From NCBI GenBank assembly GCA_023443925.1, contig JAEZSL010000420.1, positions 1 to 8,339 of the forward strand: DNA of 8,339 nucleotides, given 5' to 3'. The notes beneath the pieces are model-generated. The model did not search any database. It was not told the origin of the DNA and saw nothing but the letters and a program-made list of their open reading frames with translations. The translations under genes were made by a program, and so were the position numbers. The stretch comes from Bacillota bacterium. Lineage in GTDB: Bacteria; Bacillota_A; Clostridia; Lachnospirales; Lachnospiraceae. This document shows positions 1 to 5,819 of this stretch, piece after piece. How positions within the stretch are numbered: the first letter of the stretch is position 1; each line of letters starts with the position of its first letter.

Positions 1-2
1 CT

Positions 3-1169
3 GTGAATAACGGGACAGAGAAATGGCAGGTACGGCCGGATTTAAAGCAGGTTAATGTACTTGCCGCATTTCCGGATTCCTACCGTTTTACCTTTGAACT
101 AGGCAGTGAAATAGAGGATATTAAAACAGCCCTGGAGGTCAGAAAGGTTGGAGAAGAAGAAATTGCCGGAAGAAAAGCTGATGTATTGTCAGTGACTCCC
201 AAAGGCGGAGATACTTACCGGCTCTGGGTAGATCAGGAGACGGATCTTCCGCTGCAAAAAGAAACGGCTTTACAAAATGCTATAAAATATAAGGTGGCTT
301 ATAAGTCCATTACGTTTCGTGAAGCAATCCCAGAAGAACTTATGGCTTATAGTCTCCCGAAAGACTATGAGGCAATCCGGACAGACAGTGAGCAGTTGGT
401 AGATAATATGGAGGAGGCTGTCCGTCTGGCAGGATTTACACCAAAAGAAATGAAAGCTGTCCCGGCAGGTTTTGCACCGGCAGGTATTTCAGTTGATCCG
501 GAGAAAAAATCTATAAACAGGTATTATTTGAAAGCGGACGGGAATAAAAAAGTCGTGATTGCTGAACAGGCAGCAGAAGGAGAAATCAGTCCGGATTCAG
601 CTGCAATACTGGGAAGTGTCAATAATCAAAAGGCCGAAATTTTAACAGATATGGAGGTAAACTCCGGAAATGCCGGATACGGAGCATATGCTGGCTTAAC
701 CGGCTTAAGTTCTATCCGCTGGCAGGAGAATGGCATGGAATATACGGTTTACGGTGAATTGGAGCTGGCGGAACTGTCGGTCTTTGCACAAGGCCTATCT
801 TCCGGTAACGTGGTAATTCCGGAAAAAGAGGAGGACTTTACAGATAAACCCCAGATAGAAGTGCCGGTTGACTTAGAAAGCGAAACCAATGAACAGAAAA
901 GTGTGGATGCAGGCCATTCGCCCTGGAAACTGGATCCTGCCTTTGTAGCACAGGTATTTGCAAGTTTGCTGATATCACCGGAGGGCATTGTAGGAGACTA
1001 TCCGATCGCCTACCAGGATGTAAAAATTGTTCAGAATAATGGAAAAACTGCTATAGCAGAAATGAATGGTGAGAAAACCACAGTAAGCCGTGTGTTTTTA
1101 AAACGGCTGGTGAGACAGGATGAAACCGGGATCTGGACCGTTGTAGGCTACGATCCGGTTAATAAATAA
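3..1169 (+). CDS. LolA/RseB-like regulator, 5'-truncated
   Basis: The reading frame is open from the window edge. The first possible start is a GTG at base 3 with no visible ribosome binding site, so the true start and any signal peptide or membrane anchor probably lie upstream. The first ~120 visible residues resemble the second half of the LolA/RseB-like fold, with the pattern YRLWVDQETDLPLQKE followed by a V/I-rich strand. That fold is seen in envelope regulators that act with anti-sigma factors and in lipoprotein carriers. Residues ~140-265 (starting GFTPKEMKAVPAGF, ending in a SIRW...YTVYGEL strand pair) resemble the C-terminal domain of such regulators (DUF4367/RseB-C type). A third segment, ~305-388, follows an acidic linker and is not recognised. 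Likely role: extracytoplasmic sensor or modulator of an ECF sigma system, by inference from fold only. No sigma factor gene is visible here. It converges on the HD-domain gene. Confidence 0.6.
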   Translation: MNNGTEKWQVRPDLKQVNVLAAFPDSYRFTFELGSEIEDIKTALEVRKVGEEEIAGRKADVLSVTPKGGDTYRLWVDQETDLPLQKETALQNAIKYKVAYKSITFREAIPEELMAYSLPKDYEAIRTDSEQLVDNMEEAVRLAGFTPKEMKAVPAGFAPAGISVDPEKKSINRYYLKADGNKKVVIAEQAAEGEISPDSAAILGSVNNQKAEILTDMEVNSGNAGYGAYAGLTGLSSIRWQENGMEYTVYGELELAELSVFAQGLSSGNVVIPEKEEDFTDKPQIEVPVDLESETNEQKSVDAGHSPWKLDPAFVAQVFASLLISPEGIVGDYPIAYQDVKIVQNNGKTAIAEMNGEKTTVSRVFLKRLVRQDETGIWTVVGYDPVNK

Positions 1170-1240
1170 TGGTTAAAGACATCCGTTTTTCTATGAAACT
1201 TAAATATTATACAGCTTGACAGAATAAGAATGTGCCGGTA

Positions 1241-1276
1241 TTCTCGCTCCTGTCTGATATCAGACAGGAGCCAGAA
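1241..1276. terminator. 36-bp near-perfect palindrome between convergent genes
   Basis: A perfect 26-bp palindrome (1246-1271, arms GCTCCTGTCTGAT and its complement, no loop) extends to 36 bp with a single C:C mismatch (17 of 18 pairs). It lies 71 bases after one stop codon and 75 bases from the opposing one. That position suggests a bidirectional terminator, or at least a hairpin protecting both 3' ends. No U-tract follows on either strand, so intrinsic termination is not assured. A DNA-binding site is the alternative. Confidence 0.5.
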
Positions 1277-1295
1277 GCCTGTCATTGAATTTATG

Positions 1296-1336
1296 CCCCG
1301 GTGCCAGTCTTTTAGGCAGAAGGGGTCAGGGGGTCA
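1296..1336. repeat. G/C-rich hairpin with tandem GGGGTCAG unit
   Basis: CCCC (1296-1299) and TGCC (1302-1305) can pair with GGCA (1315-1318) and GGGG (1322-1325) around a small internal loop. The 3' side contains a tandem near-duplication, GGGGTCAG followed by GGGGTCAA (1322-1337 region). It lies just past the 3' end of the leftward HD gene and could help end that transcript. It also has the look of a dispersed intergenic element, which only a genome-wide search could show. Confidence 0.3.
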
Positions 1337-1351
1337 ATTTATGAGAAGATA

Positions 1352-1918
1352 TTAAATCTCCATTTCAGGAAGTAAACTTCGCATAGCCAGGATGGTTTTA
1401 CCTATTAGTTCTGTAATTTCCAGGCCCAGCATGGCTGCTCCGTTATTAATAACTTCCCTGGAACAGCCGGCAGCAAAGTTTGCTGTCTTATACTTTTTCA
1501 TTACGGATTTGACTTCCAGATCCGAGACGCTCTTTGAAGGGCGCATCAGTGCTACGGCACCGATCAGACCGGTTAATTCATCAGTGGCATATAGGATTTT
1601 CTCCATAAACAATTCCGGTTTAATGTCAACGGTGATGCCATAGCCGTGGCTGGCTGCAGCCCTTATGATTCCTTCCTCCAGGTTCAGCTCCTTCATTAAT
1701 TCCTGTTCCTTGATACAGTGATCTTCCGGGTAAAGTTCAAAGTCCAGGTCATGAAGCATACCCACGACTCTCCAGTAGTCGGTCCGGTCCGGATCATATT
1801 CTTTTGCAAAATAGCCCATAACACCGGACACAATTTTACCGTGTTTTAAATGAAATTCATCTTTGTTGTACTTTTGCAGTATTTCATATGCTTCTTCGAC
1901 ACTTGGTATATAACTCAT
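1352..1918 (-). CDS. HD-domain metal-dependent phosphohydrolase
   Basis: A 188-residue single-domain HD superfamily protein. The metal-binding pattern H...HD...D is visible as H26, H56-D57 (in VVGMLHDLDFELYPEDH) and D113 (in ILYATDEL); a further His (H91, in ASHGYG) is in the place often used for substrate or second-metal contact. HD proteins of this size hydrolyse phosphate esters of nucleotides or related molecules, but the substrate cannot be read from the sequence. There is no signal peptide or membrane segment, so it is cytoplasmic. AGGAG (complement of 1925-1929) lies 6 bases before the ATG and supports this start. It is monocistronic as far as can be seen: convergent with the gene on its left, divergent from the KamA-family gene on its right, and served by its own promoter near 2036-2064. 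Confidence 0.85.
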   Translation of the reverse strand: MSYIPSVEEAYEILQKYNKDEFHLKHGKIVSGVMGYFAKEYDPDRTDYWRVVGMLHDLDFELYPEDHCIKEQELMKELNLEEGIIRAAASHGYGITVDIKPELFMEKILYATDELTGLIGAVALMRPSKSVSDLEVKSVMKKYKTANFAAGCSREVINNGAAMLGLEITELIGKTILAMRSLLPEMEI

Positions 1919-2035
1919 ATCTGACTCCTATCTGCGTGTTCTGTACGCGTACCTGCTAATCCTTTCCTTATACAAAAACCTTATATAAGCCTGGTTTCTA
2001 TAGCGGATGCTTCTTTTGATAAACTATATTTTTAT

Positions 2036-2064
2036 ATGATAAAACTTATAGAAAATAATGTCAA
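2036..2064 (-). promoter_or_regulatory. sigma-A promoter for the HD gene
   Basis: Read on the minus strand, a perfect TTGACA (complement of 2059-2064) is followed after 17 bases by TATCAT (complement of 2036-2041), five of six matches to the -10 consensus. Transcription would start near 2029 and give a 5' leader of about 110 bases before the HD-protein ATG. No other good minus-strand promoter was seen nearer the gene. Confidence 0.65.
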
Positions 2065-2191
2065 CTCTCATAGTTATTAGTTTAGGCTCGGTTATACCTG
2101 GTTTAAACTTTTACTTACGGATATTATCAGTAAATATAACAGTGTCCTTAACTAACTTAACATTAAGTTTTTTTGGGCTGTAAGGTTTGAC

Positions 2192-2220
2192 TTGACTGTA
2201 AAATAATGGTAAGGTTTATA
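2192..2220 (+). promoter_or_regulatory. possible promoter for the KamA-family gene
   Basis: TTGACT (2192-2197) and, 17 bases later, TTTATA (2215-2220) give good spacing but a poor -10 element. It is the best candidate found in the spacer, 54 bases before the start codon. A small inverted repeat (CGATC-T-GATCG, 2226-2236) would fall at or just after the start of transcription. Confidence 0.3.
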
Positions 2221-2273
2221 TGTAACGATCTGATCGCTGTAATTATTTCAGCTTTATTCTAAGGAGGTAATGA

Positions 2274-3386
2274 ATGGATTGGGTACAGGAACTCAGACAA
2301 AATTTAACCACAGTGGAGGAATTGGAAGAGAATTTAAAACTTAGTCTTACTGAAACAGAAAGGGAGAATTTAAGGGAAATAACTGATATTTATCCAATGT
2401 CGGTCACACGTTTTTATTTATCCTTAATTAATCATGAAGATGAGAAAGACCCGATACGCAGAATGTGTATCCCCTCCGTCCTGGAGACGGACAGAAGCGG
2501 CAGCCTTGATACCAGCGGTGAGTCGGATAATACGGTTATAACCGGTCTGCAGCATAAATACAGGCAGACGGCACTAATTCTGTCAACCAACCAGTGCGCT
2601 ATGTATTGCAGACATTGTTTTCGTAAAAGGCTGGTGGGATTGAGCAGCGAAGAGATTATGAAACATATGGAGGAAATCATTTCCTACCTAAAGACACACC
2701 AGGAAATAAGCAATGTGCTGATCTCCGGAGGAGATTCTTTTTTAAACAGCAATGCTGCTATCAAAAGGTACCTGGAGAAATTATACAAAATCGAACATCT
2801 GGATTTTATCCGGTTCGGCACCCGGGTGCCGGTGACATTTCCCATGAGAATCTATAAAGACAGAGAACTGTTAGATATTTTAACGGAATATAATAAAAAG
2901 AAAAGAATCTATATAATTACACATTATAACCATCCTAATGAAATGACTGAGGAATCAAGGCTTGCTATCCGTGCACTTATAAACTGCGGCCTGGGTATAA
3001 AAAACCAGACCGTGCTGTTAAAAGGTGTCAATGACGATCCGGAGGTATTGGCAGATTTATTCAATAAAATGACAAGATGGGGTATTATCCCTTACTATAT
3101 ATTTCAATGCAGACCGGTTGCCGGCATTAAAAACCAGTTTCAGCTGCCGTTAAAAAAAGGTATAAGAATTGTAGAAGAAGCAAAAGCTGGTTTAAATGGA
3201 CAAGGCAAGTGTTTCCGGTATGTATTATCAAACAGGACAGGCAAGATAGAGATACTTGGAATGCTGAAAGATAATATCATGCTGTTTAAATACCATGAAT
3301 CAAAAGAAGAGATAAACCAGGGAAGAATATTCACCAGACAGATTGATAATAACCAGTGCTGGATTGATGGAATCAGTCAGGATTAA
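2274..3386 (+). CDS. KamA-family radical SAM/PLP aminomutase-like protein
   Basis: A 370-residue protein of the lysine 2,3-aminomutase (KamA) family. Such enzymes use a [4Fe-4S] cluster, S-adenosylmethionine and PLP to move an amino group between adjacent carbons of an amino acid. The cluster motif CxxxCxxC is C108-C112-C115 (CAMYCRHCFRKR). The SAM-contacting GGD motif is at 152-154, GTRVPVTFP at 182-190, LLKGVND at 248-254, and the conserved PYYIFQC at 273-279. The PLP lysine is probably K324, in SNRTGK. It differs from lysine 2,3-aminomutase in three ways. The PGGGGK motif is absent, the residue after PYYIFQC is Arg280 where lysine enzymes have a substrate-binding Asp, and the second such Asp, seven residues before the PLP Lys, is Val317. 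Lysine is therefore an unlikely substrate. AGGAGG at 2262-2267 fits the start. It is flanked by a 3' hairpin and seems monocistronic. Confidence 0.85.
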   Translation: MDWVQELRQNLTTVEELEENLKLSLTETERENLREITDIYPMSVTRFYLSLINHEDEKDPIRRMCIPSVLETDRSGSLDTSGESDNTVITGLQHKYRQTALILSTNQCAMYCRHCFRKRLVGLSSEEIMKHMEEIISYLKTHQEISNVLISGGDSFLNSNAAIKRYLEKLYKIEHLDFIRFGTRVPVTFPMRIYKDRELLDILTEYNKKKRIYIITHYNHPNEMTEESRLAIRALINCGLGIKNQTVLLKGVNDDPEVLADLFNKMTRWGIIPYYIFQCRPVAGIKNQFQLPLKKGIRIVEEAKAGLNGQGKCFRYVLSNRTGKIEILGMLKDNIMLFKYHESKEEINQGRIFTRQIDNNQCWIDGISQD

Positions 3387-3474
3387 TATCGAAAAACAGG
3401 GTTATATGCAGTTATCTGGGACAGGATGTCTGAAAAAACGGTATTACACCCAGGTCAGCCTGAGAAATTAGTGG

Positions 3475-3516
3475 AGAGGTTGAAAAACGAAATACAGTTT
3501 TTCAACCTCTTGATTT
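3475..3516 (+). terminator. hairpin terminator after the KamA-family gene
   Basis: AGAGGTTGAAAAAC (3475-3488) pairs perfectly over 14 bp with GTTTTTCAACCTCT (3497-3510) around an 8-base loop. It is followed by TGATTT, a short imperfect U-tract. It lies about 90 bases after the stop codon and should separate this transcript from the downstream cluster. Confidence 0.7.
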
Positions 3517-3520
3517 GTAC

Positions 3521-3536
3521 GTGCGCTTAAGCGCAC
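3521..3536. promoter_or_regulatory. 16-bp perfect palindrome, candidate operator
   Basis: GTGCGCTTAAGCGCAC is a perfect, zero-spacer inverted repeat lying 46 bases upstream of the -35 box of the consensus promoter. It is much more G/C-rich than the DNA around it. The lack of a loop favours a dimeric DNA-binding protein over an RNA hairpin. The cognate regulator is unknown. Confidence 0.35.
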
Positions 3537-3582
3537 AGATGGGAATAAAATGAATAAATATAAGGTTATCCCGTAAAAGGTA

Positions 3583-3611
3583 TTGACATCACATAAGGGA
3601 TTTACTATAAT
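3583..3611 (+). promoter_or_regulatory. full-consensus sigma-A promoter
   Basis: TTGACA (3583-3588), exactly 17 bases, then TATAAT (3606-3611): twelve of twelve matches at optimal spacing. Transcription should start near 3617-3620. This is the strongest promoter in the window and the only good one upstream of the serine hydrolase gene, so it probably drives the recycling cluster, subject to the terminator hairpin that follows directly. Confidence 0.85.
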
Positions 3612-3630
3612 ATGTAACAATAATAAACGA

Positions 3631-3660
3631 GGGAGTAGTCATGGGATTACTCCCATTTTT
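3631..3660 (+). terminator. early intrinsic terminator / attenuator
   Basis: GGGAGTAGTC (3631-3640) pairs with GATTACTCCC (3645-3654), ten pairs including one G-U, around the tetraloop ATGG. ATTTTT follows. It begins only about 12-14 bases after the predicted start of transcription, so most transcripts from the consensus promoter would end as RNAs of roughly 40 bases unless the hairpin is prevented from forming. It fits either transcriptional attenuation of the downstream cluster or a very short stand-alone RNA. Confidence 0.7.
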
Positions 3661-3673
3661 ATATAATAGGTAA
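3641..3673 (+). CDS. possible 10-codon leader peptide inside the attenuator
   Basis: An ATG at 3641 opens a frame encoding MGLLPFLYNR, with TAA at 3671-3673. GGGAG (3631-3635) lies 5 bases before it and could serve as a ribosome binding site. That site forms the 5' arm of the terminator hairpin and the ATG forms its loop, so a ribosome loading here would stop the hairpin from forming. This arrangement is suggestive of translation-coupled antitermination, but so short an ORF could also arise by chance. Confidence 0.3.
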   Translation: MGLLPFLYNR

Positions 3674-3691
3674 TTGCCCGGCAATTCCCTA
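3667..3691. promoter_or_regulatory. 25-bp imperfect palindrome upstream of the serine hydrolase
   Basis: The arms TAGGTAATTGCC and GGCAATTCCCTA match in 11 of 12 positions around a single central C. The core AATTGCC-C-GGCAATT is perfect. It sits between the attenuator and the ribosome binding site, 39 bases before the chosen GTG. Such an odd-length, loop-free inverted repeat is typical of an operator for a dimeric regulator, though in the RNA it could also fold as a hairpin. Confidence 0.4.
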
Positions 3692-3729
3692 AATATTCTG
3701 TATTATATAAGATGAAAGAGGTAAGACCT

Positions 3730-4491
3730 GTGAAAGAAAATATTTTGGAGCAGTTAAAAACCCTGAAAGGCCAGGTGAGTTTTTACTACAAAAACCTCAT
3801 AACAGGTGACACTTTCGGGTATCAGGAGGATATGCCGCTTCAGGCTGCCAGCGTAATAAAAATTCCGGTTTTAATAGAAGCTTTTTCCCGGATGGAGGGA
3901 GGAGAACTTGAGAAAGACCAAACAGTAACCATCCGGAAAGAAGATAAACTGCCCTCCTGCGGAGCTTTGACTTATATGCATGACGGTCTTATGGTAACGA
4001 TTGAGGATTTATACACCCTGATGATTATCCTGAGTGATAATACGGCTACGAATCTGTTAATCCGCCAGCTGGGTATGGATAAGATTAATTCCACCTTAAA
4101 AGAGCTTGGCTTGCATAATACAAGAATTAACCGGCTTTTATTTGATTCAAAGCAGTCATCTCTTGGAATACAAAATTATATATCTGCTGCTGAAATAGGT
4201 GTTTTACTGGAAAAAATGTATTTTGGTGAATTAATTTCACCGGAAGCATCGTTGGAGATGCTGCGGATATTAAAAAATCAAAGACTGAACGGAAAAATTC
4301 CTTTCTATCTCCATGGCAAAGCTGACATAGCACATAAAACCGGGGAAGATGACGGAATTACCCATGATGTAGGTATTGTTTATGCCCCCCAGCCTTTTGT
4401 TGTATGCTTCTGTGGCAATGAAGTGGAGGTTCCCGTATTTGAAAGGTTCATGCAGGATATCAGTTCAGACCTTATGGAAATGCAGTCATAA
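3730..4491 (+). CDS. class A beta-lactamase-fold serine hydrolase, cytoplasmic
   Basis: A 253-residue protein from GTG 3730. An in-frame ATG at 3712 lacks a ribosome binding site, whereas AGAGG (3717-3721) lies 8 bases before the GTG. Numbering from the GTG, the penicillin-recognising motifs are S41-V-I-K44 (nucleophile and base), S102-D-N104 and K203-T-G205. The omega-loop segment LGLHNTRINRLLFDSK aligns without gaps to LGDHVTRLDRWEPELN of TEM-type enzymes. In this alignment Leu137 replaces the deacylating Glu166 and Lys141 replaces Asn170. The fold is thus class A-like (Beta-lactamase2 type), but efficient beta-lactam hydrolysis is unlikely. There is no signal peptide or lipobox, so it should stay in the cytoplasm. 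Being upstream of a dipeptide epimerase and a peptide importer, it may cleave or trim imported cell-wall peptides as a peptidase or amidase. That role is inference. An atypical resistance or drug-sensing role is less likely. Confidence 0.8.
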   Translation: MKENILEQLKTLKGQVSFYYKNLITGDTFGYQEDMPLQAASVIKIPVLIEAFSRMEGGELEKDQTVTIRKEDKLPSCGALTYMHDGLMVTIEDLYTLMIILSDNTATNLLIRQLGMDKINSTLKELGLHNTRINRLLFDSKQSSLGIQNYISAAEIGVLLEKMYFGELISPEASLEMLRILKNQRLNGKIPFYLHGKADIAHKTGEDDGITHDVGIVYAPQPFVVCFCGNEVEVPVFERFMQDISSDLMEMQS

Positions 4492-4580
4492 GGAAGGCAG
4501 CCTGTACATATTATGTGCTATGGCGGCCAGCTTTCTGTAAAGCAGTAAGAAATTTAATCTCCATCTAAAAATAGAACAGA

Positions 4581-4608
4581 CTGACGGTTAAACCTGAAGT
4601 AATACAAT
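4581..4608 (+). promoter_or_regulatory. weak internal promoter candidate before the epimerase
   Basis: CTGACG (4581-4586) and, after 16 bases, TACAAT (4603-4608) give a partial match. No terminator was found in the 148-base gap after the serine hydrolase gene, so the epimerase is more likely to be read mainly from the upstream promoter. Confidence 0.2.
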
Positions 4609-4639
4609 TAATCCCTGACAGGGGGAATGGAGTATATAT

Positions 4640-5722
4640 ATGGTTATTAAAAATATTGAAATCGGCGAAATTTTTATTCCGCTGGCCAGACCATTTAAAA
4701 CAGCGCTTCGGACTGTAAATAATGTAGAGGATATTGTAATTAAAATAGAAACGGATACGGAACTTTCAGGTTATGGAGAAGCACCTCCTACCGCGGTTAT
4801 TACCGGTGATACGAAAGGTTCCATCGTAACAGCAATCAAGGAATTTATCACCCCGGCCCTGGTGGGTATGGAAATTGATAATCTGGACGGCATATTCCGT
4901 AAGCTAAACACCTGTATGGTTAAGAATACCTCCGCCAAGGCGGCAGTTGATATGGCAGTTTATGATTTATATGCCAAAAAGCATAATACCCCACTTTATA
5001 AAATGTTAGGCGGTAACAAGAGCCTTGTGGAGACGGATATAACCATCAGTGTCAATCCAATCCCGGAAATGGTGGCAGACAGTCTGGATGCAGTGGCAAA
5101 AGGTTACAGAATTCTTAAAGTTAAAGTTGGAAAAGAAGGCTTAAAAGATGTAGAACGTATAGCCGAAATCCGGAAAGCCGTGGGAAAAGAGATTCAGATA
5201 CGTGTGGATGCCAATCAGGGCTGGAATGCAAAGCAGTCCGTACAGATTATCCGTGCCATGGAGGATAGGGGGCTGAATATTGAACTGGTGGAACAGCCGG
5301 TGCCGGCCCATGATTTTAAAGGAATGCAGTATGTAACCGGGAATGTTGCAACTCCCATACTTGCGGATGAAAGTGTTTTTTCGGCGGAAGATGCGGTTAA
5401 CTTAATCCAGAACCGGGCAGCAGATTTAATTAATATAAAGCTTATGAAAACCGGAGGCATCTATAATGCCCTAAAGATCTGTGATATTGCAGAACTATAC
5501 GGGGTGGAATGTATGATCGGATGTATGCTGGAAGGCAAATTATCCGTCAGCGCGGCAGCCCATCTGGCAGCAGCCAAAGGAATCATTTCCAGGGCGGATC
5601 TGGATGGTCCTTCTCTTTGTAAAACAGATCCCTTTACCGGCGGGCCGGATTATAAGGAGAATCTGATCTATATAAATGAAACACCAGGTATAGGGATAGA
5701 GAAAGTACCATGTTTTACATAA
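4640..5722 (+). CDS. ykfB: L-Ala-D/L-Glu dipeptide epimerase
   Basis: A 360-residue enolase-superfamily enzyme of the muconate-lactonizing subgroup, very close in layout to Bacillus subtilis YkfB. It interconverts L-Ala-D-Glu and L-Ala-L-Glu, so that murein dipeptide can be broken down by ordinary peptidases. The catalytic lysine pair is K160-x-K162 (LKVKVG) with K267 opposite (NIKLMKTGG). Metal ligands are D190 (VDANQGW), E218 (LVEQPV) and D243 (ADES). The D320-L-D322 motif, which in dipeptide epimerases holds the substrate amino group, is present. R24 (FKTALRT) matches the arginine known to contact the glutamate carboxylate. The PPTAVITGD loop at 49-57 is also YkfB-like. The N-terminal capping domain spans about 1-125, followed by the barrel. 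TGGAG (4628-4632) lies 7 bases before the ATG. It is probably co-transcribed with the serine hydrolase. Other dipeptides remain possible, but the specificity residues favour Ala-Glu. Confidence 0.92.
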   Translation: MVIKNIEIGEIFIPLARPFKTALRTVNNVEDIVIKIETDTELSGYGEAPPTAVITGDTKGSIVTAIKEFITPALVGMEIDNLDGIFRKLNTCMVKNTSAKAAVDMAVYDLYAKKHNTPLYKMLGGNKSLVETDITISVNPIPEMVADSLDAVAKGYRILKVKVGKEGLKDVERIAEIRKAVGKEIQIRVDANQGWNAKQSVQIIRAMEDRGLNIELVEQPVPAHDFKGMQYVTGNVATPILADESVFSAEDAVNLIQNRAADLINIKLMKTGGIYNALKICDIAELYGVECMIGCMLEGKLSVSAAAHLAAAKGIISRADLDGPSLCKTDPFTGGPDYKENLIYINETPGIGIEKVPCFT

Positions 5723-5760
5723 AAAGGCTAAAAAAGTTGTCTATTTTCTTCTGTTAAGAC

Positions 5761-5789
5761 TTGAATCAGTGTGTGGGATAAGGTATACT
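5761..5789 (+). promoter_or_regulatory. promoter of the peptide-binding-protein gene
   Basis: TTGAAT (5761-5766), 17 bases, TATACT (5784-5789): four and five of six consensus matches at ideal spacing. The predicted start near 5796 gives a leader of about 200 bases. This would let the abundant binding protein be made separately from the upstream genes, although no clear terminator follows the epimerase gene. Confidence 0.5.
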
Positions 5790-5819
5790 TAACTCAGTAT
5801 TTTTGCATACGTGTATTTC

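Larger units (their letters stand above)
1919..2273. other. divergent intergenic spacer
   Basis: This 355-base AT-rich spacer separates the leftward HD gene from the rightward KamA-family gene. It holds a minus-strand sigma-A promoter (2036-2064), a weaker plus-strand candidate (2192-2220), an AT-rich palindrome AACTTAA-CA-TTAAGTT (2154-2169) running into a T7 stretch, and a small CGATC-T-GATCG inverted repeat (2226-2236) that could be an operator. No credible ORF or known riboswitch signature was seen. Confidence 0.6.
3387..3729. other. regulatory intergenic region before the serine hydrolase gene
   Basis: This ~340-base spacer contains, in order: a long hairpin ending the KamA-family transcript (3475-3516), a 16-bp perfect palindrome (3521-3536), a full-consensus promoter (3583-3611), an attenuator-like terminator with a possible leader ORF (3631-3673), and a 25-bp imperfect palindrome (3667-3691). 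The first ~85 bases (3387-3474) show nothing recognisable. Confidence 0.6.

Noticed and set aside
749..988. Leftward frame inside the LolA/RseB-like gene, and similar shadow frames at 1392-1643, 2432-2680, 3140-3334, 4127-4333, 5215-5460 and 6699-6887
   Set aside because: All lie wholly within strongly supported genes in another frame, show no recognisable motifs and are low-complexity shadow translations.
3606..3667. Second TATAAT at 3662-3667 as an independent promoter for the serine hydrolase gene
   Set aside because: No acceptable -35 sequence is found at 16-18 bases, and it overlaps the U-tract and palindrome. It is better explained as AT-rich sequence after the terminator.
3730..4491. 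Calling the serine hydrolase an antibiotic-resistance beta-lactamase
   Set aside because: It lacks a signal peptide and the Glu166 equivalent, and its gene context points to peptide metabolism.
4535..4552. Small GCTTT/AAAGC hairpin after the serine hydrolase gene as a terminator
   Set aside because: Only five pairs and no U-tract follow, so it is too weak to separate the hydrolase and epimerase genes.
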